The notes under the pieces were generated by a model. That model did not search any database. It was not told where the DNA came from and was given only the letters and a program-made list of their open reading frames with translations. Source: Pseudobutyrivibrio sp. YE44 (GTDB taxonomy: Bacteria > Bacillota > Clostridia > Lachnospirales > Lachnospiraceae). Taken from it: 64,000 bases of DNA. Both the position numbers and the translations under genes were made by a program. Shown here piece by piece: positions 1 through 6,820 of this stretch. The DNA lies in the NCBI RefSeq assembly GCF_900104335.1, contig NZ_FMXT01000001.1, positions 372,001 to 436,000 on the forward strand, read 5' to 3'. How positions within the stretch are numbered: position 1 is the first letter of the stretch; each line of letters begins with the position of its first letter.

Positions 1-1
1 C

Positions 2-448
2 CATCTTAAGAAATTTGAACTGGATAAGGCAATTAAGGATTATGTAAAGAGCGACAGACCATTTTTAGGTATTTGCCTAGGTCTCCAGCTTTTATTTGAT
101 TCTAGTGAGGAGTCGCCAGGCGTTGAGGGGTTACATCTTTTAGAGGGAGATGTAGTTCGTATTCCTGATGCTCCAGGAATCAAGGTGCCACATATTGGTT
201 GGAATTCTTTGGATTATCCTAATAAGGGACGTCTTTTTAAAGGAATTGATGAAGGCTCTTTTGTATATTTCGTTCATTCCTATTATTTGAAGGCTAAGGA
301 GCAGGAAATTGTAAAGGCTACCACAGAATATGGTTGTCATATTCATGCTTCAGTAGAGAAGAACAACATCTTTGCATGTCAGTTCCACCCAGAAAAAAGC
401 TCTACTGTTGGACTTAAGATACTTGAAAACTTTGCAAAATTAAAATAA
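2..448 (+). CDS. hisH: Imidazole glycerol phosphate synthase, glutaminase subunit HisH (5' end outside window)
   Basis: This is the glutaminase half of imidazole glycerol phosphate synthase. It releases ammonia from glutamine and passes it to HisF. The frame is open from the window edge, so the N-terminus is missing. The class I amidotransferase nucleophile is visible in GICLGLQ (Cys codon 74-76), and the catalytic His and Glu lie in CQFHPEKS (His codon 386-388). About 148 residues remain of a usual ~200. A repeat separates it from hisF, its functional partner. The identification is secure. Confidence 0.96.
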   Translation, partial: HLKKFELDKAIKDYVKSDRPFLGICLGLQLLFDSSEESPGVEGLHLLEGDVVRIPDAPGIKVPHIGWNSLDYPNKGRLFKGIDEGSFVYFVHSYYLKAKEQEIVKATTEYGCHIHASVEKNNIFACQFHPEKSSTVGLKILENFAKLK

Positions 449-450
449 GC

Positions 451-493
451 CTTCCCCTTGAGGGGAAGGTGCCCCGAAGGGGCGGATGAGGTG
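451..493 (+). repeat. Double-hairpin GATGAGG repeat, copy 1
   Basis: Hairpin one pairs CTTCCCC with GGGGAAG around a TTGA loop (451-468). Hairpin two pairs GCCCC with GGGGC around GAA (471-483). The tail GGATGAGGTG ends at 493. The same plan recurs at 9846, 14642 and 22313. Here the GAGGTG of the tail lies 4-9 bases before the hisF start and probably acts as its Shine-Dalgarno sequence. It resembles the REP-like palindromes of gut Firmicutes; that family link is from memory. Confidence 0.85.
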
Positions 494-497
494 TTAT

Positions 498-1256
498 ATG
501 TTTACTAAAAGAATTATCCCATGCCTAGATGTAAAAGACGGCCGTGTAGTTAAAGGTGTTAATTTCGTTGATTTAAAGGATGCTGGTGATCCAGTTGAAA
601 TAGCAGCTGCTTATGATAAAGCTGGCGCTGATGAGGTGGTATTTTTGGATATTACTGCATCTTCTGATCACAGAAACACTGTTGTAGATATGGTTAGAAG
701 AGTTGCAGAGCAGGTTTTTATTCCCTTTACAGTTGGTGGAGGTATTCGTACTGTAGAGGATTTTAAGGCTTTGCTTAGAGAAGGAGCTGACAAGATTTCT
801 GTTAATAGTGCTGCAATAGATAATCCTAATCTTGTGGCTGAAGCAGCTGATAAGTTTGGTAGTCAGTGTGTGGTTGTTGCCATTGATGCAAAGCGTCGCG
901 AAGATGGCGGTTTTAATATTTACAAGCACGGCGGCAGGTTAGATTGTGGCATTGATGCTGTAGAATGGGCTATGAAGGTAGAAAAGCTTGGTGCTGGTGA
1001 AATCCTACTTACTTCTATGGATTGCGACGGCACAAAGGCTGGCTTCGATTTGGAGCTTACAAAGGCTGTTTCTTCAGCTGTTAATATTCCTGTCATTGCC
1101 TCTGGTGGTGCAGGAACTATGGAACACTTCAAGGAAGCTCTCACAGTAGGCGGCGCTGACGCAGCCCTTGCCGCGTCCTTATTCCACTACAAGGAACTGG
1201 AAATCCTCGACCTGAAGCGTTACCTCCGCGACGAAGGCGTACCCGTTAGAATATAA
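498..1256 (+). CDS. hisF: Imidazole glycerol phosphate synthase, cyclase subunit HisF
   Basis: HisF is a TIM-barrel cyclase. It uses ammonia from HisH to convert PRFAR to imidazole glycerol phosphate and AICAR. The protein is 252 residues, the normal length. The two catalytic aspartates are Asp11 (IIPCLDVK) and Asp130 (VVAIDAKR), and the barrel phosphate sites VGGGIR and ASGGAG are present. An in-frame ATG at 486 would add four residues, but family members begin at M[10 protein letters not shown], so 498 is preferred. The AICAR by-product is the substrate of the transformylase at 3230. Confidence 0.96.
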   Translation: MFTKRIIPCLDVKDGRVVKGVNFVDLKDAGDPVEIAAAYDKAGADEVVFLDITASSDHRNTVVDMVRRVAEQVFIPFTVGGGIRTVEDFKALLREGADKISVNSAAIDNPNLVAEAADKFGSQCVVVAIDAKRREDGGFNIYKHGGRLDCGIDAVEWAMKVEKLGAGEILLTSMDCDGTKAGFDLELTKAVSSAVNIPVIASGGAGTMEHFKEALTVGGADAALAASLFHYKELEILDLKRYLRDEGVPVRI

Positions 1257-1285
1257 TCAAATAAGTATATATAATTATTGAAATA

Positions 1286-1422
1286 AGAACAGCTTTGAAG
1301 ACTTGGCAAGCGCGAGCAGGAAGGCTCCATGCCAAGCTAGGAGGGAGCCGCGAAGCGGAAAGTTGCCTAGCTTGAGTATGGAAGGTGGCCTGCGGGAGCA
1401 TGTAAAACTTGGAAGCTGTTCT
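1286..1422 (+). repeat. Long nested-stem element, divergent member (E)
   Basis: The outer arms AGAACAGCTT (1286-1295) and AAGCTGTTCT (1413-1422) pair perfectly over 10 bp. Inside, CAAGCTAGG (1333-1341) pairs with CCTAGCTTG (1366-1374), and CCGC-GAA-GCGG forms the apex (1348-1358). The GCGAAGCG core and a GTAA before the right outer arm resemble the elements at 3130, 24880 and 28789, but the arms are longer. Membership is likely rather than certain. It fills most of the 282-base hisF to FliD-like gap. No clear promoter was identified downstream of it. Confidence 0.6.
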
Positions 1423-1538
1423 ATTTTGTTATATTTAACAGATTTATCACAACTTTGGTGTATTATACTAATAGGTATAAGTATGAGACAGACTAGGAAC
1501 ACGGATGTTCAGGTACTATCTTCAAAGGAGTGATGTTT

Positions 1539-2309
1539 ATGTCTTTGACGCTTAATTCTTTTAATAATAATTCTATCTATTCATTGTTTTCTAATAACAC
1601 CAGCACAAATTCTGTGTTTGGTGGTTTGGAGAGCTCCCTTACAAGTCTTTCACAGATTAAAAGTGGAACCTACGCTAAGCTTGTAAAGTCTTATTATGCC
1701 AAGTACGATTCTGAGGGCAATTTAAAGACTGAGGGTACAAAGAGTAAGGTTAAAGATGACAAGGGTACTCTAGGTGAAATTAGAGGTGATTCATCTAGTC
1801 TTAGTCAGGCAGCAGATAAGCTTCTTAGCAAAGGCTCAAAGCTCTGGGACCAGGTAGAGACTGAAGATGAAGATGGAAAAGTTACAAAAGACTATGATAA
1901 GGATGCTATTTATAAGGCAGTAGATAATTTCGCTAAGGCATATAATAGTCTTGTTGATAGTGGTCAGAAAGCAGAGTCAACAGGCCTTCTTAGTCAGGTG
2001 GCTGCAATGGTTACCATTTCTTCCAAGACTGCTACAACTCTTGGAAAGGCTGGAATTACCATTGACTCTAAAAATCATTTAAATGTTGACGAGGACTTCC
2101 TTAAAAATAAAGCTAACATAACCTATGTAAAGGATTTGTTTAACGGCACAGGTAGCTTTGCTTATCAAATTGCTACAAAAGCCAGCATGGCAAATTCTTA
2201 TGCAAGCACAGATTTATCTAAGCTTACAGGAAGCAAATCATATACAAGTTCTGGCGGATTTTCACTTTCATCAGATGATATTGTTAGAAAATTCGACGAG
2301 ACAACATAA
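1539..2309 (+). CDS. FliD-C-like hypothetical protein, possibly flagellum-associated
   Basis: A Ser/Asn/Lys-rich protein of 256 residues with no signal peptide or membrane segment. The segment around residues 165-195 (LGKAGITIDSKN, then LNVDEDFLKN and VKDLFNG) closely resembles the repeated motif in the C-terminal domain of the flagellar cap protein FliD. There the pattern is LGI-x-D-x(4-6)-L-x-LDE-x(2)-L followed by LF. The N-terminal half does not look like FliD. Starts at 1530 (GTG) and 1533 (ATG) are possible, but AAGGAG at 1525-1530 is best placed for 1539. No flagellar operon adjoins it. Its function is unknown; a secreted flagellar-type substrate is an inference. Confidence 0.6.
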   Translation: MSLTLNSFNNNSIYSLFSNNTSTNSVFGGLESSLTSLSQIKSGTYAKLVKSYYAKYDSEGNLKTEGTKSKVKDDKGTLGEIRGDSSSLSQAADKLLSKGSKLWDQVETEDEDGKVTKDYDKDAIYKAVDNFAKAYNSLVDSGQKAESTGLLSQVAAMVTISSKTATTLGKAGITIDSKNHLNVDEDFLKNKANITYVKDLFNGTGSFAYQIATKASMANSYASTDLSKLTGSKSYTSSGGFSLSSDDIVRKFDETT

Positions 2310-2405
2310 ATTGAAAATCATTATACTTAGTTTAAATTAATTGTAGACTTGATGGGTTTCTTCGGTTATAATTTTGAGCGGAAATTGCATTACAAGGAGG
2401 AACCC

Positions 2406-3125
2406 ATGGTAGTAAAATCTTTAGCAAGAGAATTATCAGAAACCAGTTATCCGGGCAGAGGCATTGTCATTGGTAAATCATCAGATGGTACCAAGGCTGT
2501 CGCTGCCTATTTTATTATGGGACGTTCTGAAAATTCACGTAACAGAGTATTCGTTGAGGATGGAGAGGGAATTCGCACTGAAGCCTTTGACCCATCAAAG
2601 CTTACTGACCCAAGTCTTATCATTTATGCACCGGTAAGAGTTCTTGGAAATGACACTATCGTTACAAATGGTGATCAGACTGACACTATTTACGATTACA
2701 TGAAGGCAGGAGAGACCTTCGAGCAGACCCTTCGTCGCCGTGAGTTTGAGCCAGATGGCCCTAATTTCACACCTCGTATTTCAGGTCTCATGCACATTGA
2801 AAACGGTGAGTTTTCATATGTAATGTCTATTCTTAAATCTAACATGGGTGATTCAGATTCTTGTAACAGATACACCTTTGATTATTCTAATCCTAAGGCC
2901 GGTTCTGGTCGTTTTATTCACACTTATATGGGCGATGGAAATCCACTTCCTTCATACGAGGGAGAGCCTACACCAATTGAAATTTCAGGAAATATCGATG
3001 AGTTTACCGATATGATTTGGTCAAACCTTAATGCAGATAATAAGGTTTCTCTTTTCGTACGTTACATCGATATCGCAACTGGTGCTAAAGAAACCCGTAT
3101 CGTAAACAAGAATATTAGAAAATAA
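2406..3125 (+). CDS. IMP cyclohydrolase, PurO-like family
   Basis: This protein of 239 residues belongs to the IMP cyclohydrolase family first known from archaeal PurO. It is expected to close FAICAR to IMP, the last step of purine synthesis. Supporting features are the N-terminal YPGRGIVIG and AYFIMGRSENSRNR segments and TPRISG near residue 140. The start at 2406 follows an AAGGAGG site; an upstream in-frame ATG at 2349 lacks one. The next gene encodes the preceding step, AICAR formyl transfer, so the pair replaces a fused PurH. Confidence 0.82.
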   Translation: MVVKSLARELSETSYPGRGIVIGKSSDGTKAVAAYFIMGRSENSRNRVFVEDGEGIRTEAFDPSKLTDPSLIIYAPVRVLGNDTIVTNGDQTDTIYDYMKAGETFEQTLRRREFEPDGPNFTPRISGLMHIENGEFSYVMSILKSNMGDSDSCNRYTFDYSNPKAGSGRFIHTYMGDGNPLPSYEGEPTPIEISGNIDEFTDMIWSNLNADNKVSLFVRYIDIATGAKETRIVNKNIRK

Positions 3126-3129
3126 ATTA

Positions 3130-3214
3130 GCTTGTAGCTAACAATCTCTTATATTTCTTTAGCGAAGCGTGCTAGCTGAGCGGAGAAATCATAAGGATTG
3201 TTAGTGTAACAAGC
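3130..3214 (+). repeat. Nested-stem element, copy A (upstream of AICAR transformylase)
   Basis: Outer stem GCTTGT (3130-3135) with ACAAGC (3209-3214). Second stem CTAACAATC (3138-3146) with GATTGTTAG (3196-3204), extended by CTTAT/ATAAG and TTTCT/AGAAA (3154-3158/3184-3188). The apex is AGC-GTGCTA-GCT (3166-3177), flanked by AGCGAA and TGAGCGGAG. GTAAC precedes the right outer arm. CGGAATGGAGAGG follows it and carries the ribosome binding site of the next gene. Copies at 24880 and 28789 have the same plan with different stems. Confidence 0.8.
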
Positions 3215-3229
3215 GGAATGGAGAGGATA

Positions 3230-4408
3230 ATGAAAGAGTTAGAGTTAAAATATGGATGTAATCCAAATCAGAAGCCTTCGAGAATTTACATGGAGGAAGG
3301 CGAACTTCCAATCGAGGTTTTATCTGGTAAGCCAGGTTACATAAATTTCTTAGATGCCTTTAATGGTTGGCAGCTTGTCTCAGAGCTTAAGAAGGCTACT
3401 GGTCTTGCAGCTGCAACATCTTTCAAGCATGTATCACCAGCCGGAGCAGCTGTTGGGCTTCCACTTTCTGAGGTAGAAAGAAAGATTTACTGGTGTGATG
3501 ACCTTGACATGGAGTTCACTCCACTTGCAAATGCTTACGCTAGAGCTCGTGGCGCTGACAGAATGTCTTCCTTTGGCGATTTTATTTCGCTTTCAGATGT
3601 TTGCGATGTTGCTACAGCAAAGCTTATTAAGAGAGAAGTATCAGATGGTGTCATCGCTCCAGGATATGAGCCAGAGGCTCTTGAGATTCTTAAGGCTAAG
3701 AAAAACGGTAATTATGCAGTTATTAAGATTGACCCTAATTACGTTCCAAAGCAGCTTGAGCGTAAAGAAGTATTTGGAATTACTTTTGAACAGGGTCGTA
3801 ACGAATTGGTGATTAACGATGATTTCTTCTCTAATATTGTTACTGATAATAAAGAGCTTACAGAACAGGCGAAGATAGATCTTGCAATTGCAATGATTAC
3901 TCTTAAGTATACACAGTCAAATTCAGTTTGCTATGTTAAGGATGGTCAGGCAATTGGTATTGGTGCTGGACAGCAGTCACGTATTCACTGTACAAGACTT
4001 GCAGGTCAGAAGGCAGATAACTGGTGGCTTCGTCAGTCTCCAAAGGTGCTTAACCTTGATTTTGTTGATGGTATTAAGCGTGCTGACAGAGATAATGCTA
4101 TCGATCTTTACATCGGTGATGAGTTTGAGGATGTTATTGGTGATGATGTTTGGGAGAAGACCTTTAAGACACGTCCTTCAGAGTTCACTCGTGCCGAGAA
4201 GAGAGCTTGGCTTGATAAGATGACAGATGTATCAGTTGGTTCAGATGCATTCTTCCCATTTGGAGACAACATTGAGCGTGCTCATAAGTCGGGTGTTAAG
4301 TATGTTGCTCAGCCAGGTGGCTCTGTAAGAGATGATAATGTTATTGAAACTTGTAACAAATACGGTATGGTTATGAGCTTCACAGGTCTTAGACTTTTCC
4401 ATCATTAA
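3230..4408 (+). CDS. AICAR formyltransferase, stand-alone (PurH transformylase domain only)
   Basis: This transfers a formyl group from 10-formyl-THF to AICAR. The protein is 392 residues and covers only the AICAR-transformylase half of PurH; the N-terminal MGS-like IMP cyclohydrolase domain is absent. Family motifs include [13 protein letters not shown] near residue 68, the RIHCTRLAG region and [14 protein letters not shown] near the C-terminus. The start at 3230 has GGAGAGG upstream; an in-frame ATG at 3218 would overlap that site. Together with the PurO-like gene upstream it completes IMP synthesis. Confidence 0.9.
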   Translation: MKELELKYGCNPNQKPSRIYMEEGELPIEVLSGKPGYINFLDAFNGWQLVSELKKATGLAAATSFKHVSPAGAAVGLPLSEVERKIYWCDDLDMEFTPLANAYARARGADRMSSFGDFISLSDVCDVATAKLIKREVSDGVIAPGYEPEALEILKAKKNGNYAVIKIDPNYVPKQLERKEVFGITFEQGRNELVINDDFFSNIVTDNKELTEQAKIDLAIAMITLKYTQSNSVCYVKDGQAIGIGAGQQSRIHCTRLAGQKADNWWLRQSPKVLNLDFVDGIKRADRDNAIDLYIGDEFEDVIGDDVWEKTFKTRPSEFTRAEKRAWLDKMTDVSVGSDAFFPFGDNIERAHKSGVKYVAQPGGSVRDDNVIETCNKYGMVMSFTGLRLFHH

Positions 4409-4420
4409 TAGCCAAAAAAC

Positions 4421-4448
4421 TTGCAATTATCAGATTTTTTGCTATAAT
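4421..4448 (+). promoter_or_regulatory. Promoter of the rimP-nusA-infB operon
   Basis: The -35 is TTGCAA (4421-4426) and the -10 is TATAAT (4443-4448), with a 16-base spacer. A TG one base before the -10 gives an extended -10. It lies just after the AICAR transformylase stop codon and about 100 bases before rimP, leaving a leader that holds an attenuator-like hairpin. Confidence 0.7.
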
Positions 4449-4477
4449 GTAGTTGTTATTGAAGAGAGCGACTGAAA

Positions 4478-4502
4478 GAGAGAGCACTTAGCTCTCTCTT
4501 TT
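4478..4502 (+). terminator. Terminator-like hairpin in the rimP leader (possible attenuator)
   Basis: GAGAGAGC (4478-4485) pairs with GCTCTCTC (4491-4498) around a five-base loop, followed by TTTT. It lies between the operon promoter and rimP, so it would stop transcripts of the operon itself. AGAGAGC at 4463-4469 can pair with the same right arm and would compete with the terminator fold. Attenuation is inferred from this layout. Confidence 0.6.
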
Positions 4503-4549
4503 GTATTGTTTGGGCTCTTCGTTGGAAAACTGAATAGAGGAGGACATTT

Positions 4550-5020
4550 ATGTCAAAACACACCGATTACGAAAAACGTACGGAAACAATGATTACTCCT
4601 ATTCTTGATGAAATGGGCTTTGAGCTCTACGACGTTGAATACGTTAAAGAGGGCGAGGATTACTATCTTAGAGCCTACATTGACAAAGAAGGAGGAATCA
4701 CAATCGACGACTGTGTTGAGGTTAGCCGCAAGATGAATGAGCTTTTAGATGCGGATCCAAGCATAGGCGGAGATGATGGTTACATTTTTGAGGTTAGCTC
4801 ACCAGGCCTTGGTAGAGTTCTCAAAAAGGACAAGCACTTTGAAAAAGCTCTTGGGTCAGATGTTGACATCAAGACTTATAAGCCAATTAATGGAGCAAAG
4901 GAATTTACAGGTTGCCTCAAGGCTTTCGATAAGGATACATTCACTATCGAGTTTGAGGATGGCGTTGAAATTTTTAATAGATCAGATGTTGCACAAATTA
5001 GATTATCTTTAGATTTCTAA
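4550..5020 (+). CDS. rimP: Ribosome maturation factor RimP
   Basis: RimP helps assemble the 30S subunit. The 156-residue protein has the family N-terminal domain, with ELYDVEYVKEG and YLRAYIDKEGGI followed by the DD-C-EVSR segment, and the EVSSPGLGR motif near residue 85. The C-terminal SH3-like part follows. GGAGGA precedes the ATG at 4550. It is the first gene of the nusA-infB operon, the usual Firmicutes position. Confidence 0.95.
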   Translation: MSKHTDYEKRTETMITPILDEMGFELYDVEYVKEGEDYYLRAYIDKEGGITIDDCVEVSRKMNELLDADPSIGGDDGYIFEVSSPGLGRVLKKDKHFEKALGSDVDIKTYKPINGAKEFTGCLKAFDKDTFTIEFEDGVEIFNRSDVAQIRLSLDF

Positions 5021-5035
5021 ATACAAGGAGGAAAT

Positions 5036-6244
5036 ATGGCAAATACAAATGATTTTTGGGATGCTCTTACAGATCTTGCAAAAGAGAAAAATATTAGCAT
5101 GGAAGTATTAATCGAGACAATCGAGAATTCACTTCTTATTGCATGTAAGAACAATTATGGTAAGGCTGATAATGCTTCAGTTGAAATTGACAGGGAAACA
5201 GGTGAGTATCACGTATTCCTTGCAAAGACTGTTGTTGATGAGGTAATGGACCCAGTTGAGGAGATTTCTCTTGCTGAGGCACAGAACCTTAATGGAAAGC
5301 ACCAGATTGGTGACATTGTTCGCCTTGAGGTTAAGTCTAAGGACTTCGGACGTATTGCAGCAACAGCAGCAAAGAACACAATCACTCAGAAGATCCGTGA
5401 GGAAGAGCGTAAGGTGCTTTACGAAGAGTACTACGAGCTTCAGCACAAGGTTGTTACTGGTGTTGTTACACGTTTCTCAGGCAACAACATTCATGTTAAT
5501 CTTGGAAAGCTTGAAGGCTTCCTTTCTGAGACAGAGCAGGTTAAGGGCGAGTACTACAAGCCACAGGATCGTATCAAGGTTTACATCGTAGAGGTTAAGA
5601 CTTCTAACAAGGGACCACGTATTCTTGTATCTCGTACTCATCCAGAGCTTGTTAAGAAGCTTTTCGAGGAAGAAGTTTCAGAAGTTAGAGATGGTATTGT
5701 AGAGATTAAGTCAATCTCTCGTGAGGCTGGTAGCCGTACAAAGATTGCTGTTTGGTCAAACGACGAGGATGTTGATCCAGTAGGTGCTTGCGTTGGACAG
5801 AACGGTGCTCGTGTAAACGCTATCGTTAATGAGCTTCGTGGTGAGAAGATTGATATTGTTGAGTGGGATGAGAACCCTGCTTACCTCATTGAGAATGCTC
5901 TTTCACCAGCAAAGGTTGTTGCAGTTATCGCTGATGCTGATGAGAAGACAGCTCGTGTAGTTGTTCCTGATTACCAGCTTTCACTTGCTATTGGTAAGGA
6001 AGGACAGAATGCTCGTCTTGCAGCTCGTCTTACAGGCTTCAAGATCGATATCAAGAGTGAGACTCAGGCTAAGGAAGCTGGTGATTTCCTTGACTATGAT
6101 GAGGATTACGATGATGACGAGTACTACGATGATGAAGAGTACTATGATGAGGACGGCGAGTATACAGAAGATGAAGAGTACGCTGAGGAAGGTAACTACG
6201 ATGAAGAAGTTGCTGAGTCAGAGGATGCTTCAGAGGAAGAGTAA
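5036..6244 (+). CDS. nusA: Transcription termination/antitermination factor NusA
   Basis: NusA binds RNA polymerase and controls pausing, termination and antitermination. In order it has an N-terminal polymerase-binding domain, an S1 domain (about 130-200, [19 protein letters not shown]) and two KH domains with [15 protein letters not shown] and [19 protein letters not shown] strongly acidic tail of about 50 residues follows, rich in Asp, Glu and Tyr. Such a tail is not part of the minimal family and is probably disordered. AAGGAGG precedes the start. It overlaps rnpM by one base. Confidence 0.97.
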   Translation: MANTNDFWDALTDLAKEKNISMEVLIETIENSLLIACKNNYGKADNASVEIDRETGEYHVFLAKTVVDEVMDPVEEISLAEAQNLNGKHQIGDIVRLEVKSKDFGRIAATAAKNTITQKIREEERKVLYEEYYELQHKVVTGVVTRFSGNNIHVNLGKLEGFLSETEQVKGEYYKPQDRIKVYIVEVKTSNKGPRILVSRTHPELVKKLFEEEVSEVRDGIVEIKSISREAGSRTKIAVWSNDEDVDPVGACVGQNGARVNAIVNELRGEKIDIVEWDENPAYLIENALSPAKVVAVIADADEKTARVVVPDYQLSLAIGKEGQNARLAARLTGFKIDIKSETQAKEAGDFLDYDEDYDDDEYYDDEEYYDEDGEYTEDEEYAEEGNYDEEVAESEDASEEE

Positions 6245-6510
6245 TGAAATCAAAGGAATTACCTCTTAGAAAATGTATTGCCTGTGGTCAGATGCTTCCT
6301 AAGGATCAACTTTTTAGGCTGGTAAAGCTTCAGGGACAGGTTGAATTGGATTTAACCTACAAGGCACAAAGCCGCGGTGCATATATATGCCGCAACAAGG
6401 ATTGCATTGAGCTTGCTCAAAAGAAAAAATCCTTAAACAGGGCATTTAAGGGTGTAGTCAATAACGAAATTATAGATAAACTTTTTATGGAGTTGGAAGA
6501 TGGTAGATAA
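6244..6510 (+). CDS. rnpM: RNase P modulator RnpM (YlxR, DUF448)
   Basis: A small protein of 88 residues with the family signature RKCIACGQMLPKDQLFRLVK at the N-terminus and SRGAYICRNKDC in the middle. YlxR has been described as a modulator of RNase P activity in Bacillus. The start codon overlaps the nusA stop (TAATG), and the 3' end overlaps ylxQ by 11 bases, indicating translational coupling. Confidence 0.92.
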   Translation: MKSKELPLRKCIACGQMLPKDQLFRLVKLQGQVELDLTYKAQSRGAYICRNKDCIELAQKKKSLNRAFKGVVNNEIIDKLFMELEDGR

Positions 6511-6808
6511 AGCGCTTAATATGATTAGCATGTCCATGAAGGCAGGCAAGCTGGTAAGTGGTGAGTTTGCATGTGAGCAGGCTATTAAGGACGGCAGTGG
6601 TTTTCTTTGTATTGTTGCTACAGATGCTTCTGCTAACACTAAGAAATCATTTTCAAATTCCTGTGATTTTTACAAGGTTTCATATGTTGAGTATGGAACA
6701 AAAGAATCTTTAGGTCATGCAATTGGTAAAGAATATCGAGCATCAATCGTAGTGTGCGATGAAAATTTATCCTTAAGCATTCAAGATAAGATACGTGAAG
6801 TTAGGTGA
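6500..6808 (+). CDS. YlxQ-like ribosomal L7Ae-family RNA-binding protein
   Basis: A protein of 102 residues in the L7Ae/L30e/S12e/Gadd45 fold family, recognised by its N-terminal segment with MKAGKLVSGEFACEQAIKDG and by the CDFYKV region. These proteins bind kink-turn-type RNA; the RNA target of YlxQ is unknown. Its position between rnpM and infB is standard for Firmicutes. Confidence 0.9.
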   Translation: MVDKALNMISMSMKAGKLVSGEFACEQAIKDGSGFLCIVATDASANTKKSFSNSCDFYKVSYVEYGTKESLGHAIGKEYRASIVVCDENLSLSIQDKIREVR

Positions 6809-6820
6809 GGAGGATATTAG

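Noticed and set aside
1275-1533. Short open frames on both strands across 1275-1533
   Set aside because: They fall in the nested-stem element after hisF; the sequence is explained by the paired arms and the translations are not protein-like.
3126-3229. Purine or folate riboswitch before the AICAR transformylase
   Set aside because: The same folded element occurs before icd and scpA and between convergent genes, so a ligand-specific purine switch is not supported.
6090-6244. Tandem repeat-like GATGAT/TACGAT runs at the end of nusA, considered as a CRISPR or minisatellite
   Set aside because: The repeats encode the acidic Asp/Glu/Tyr tail of NusA in frame, with no constant repeat-spacer structure.
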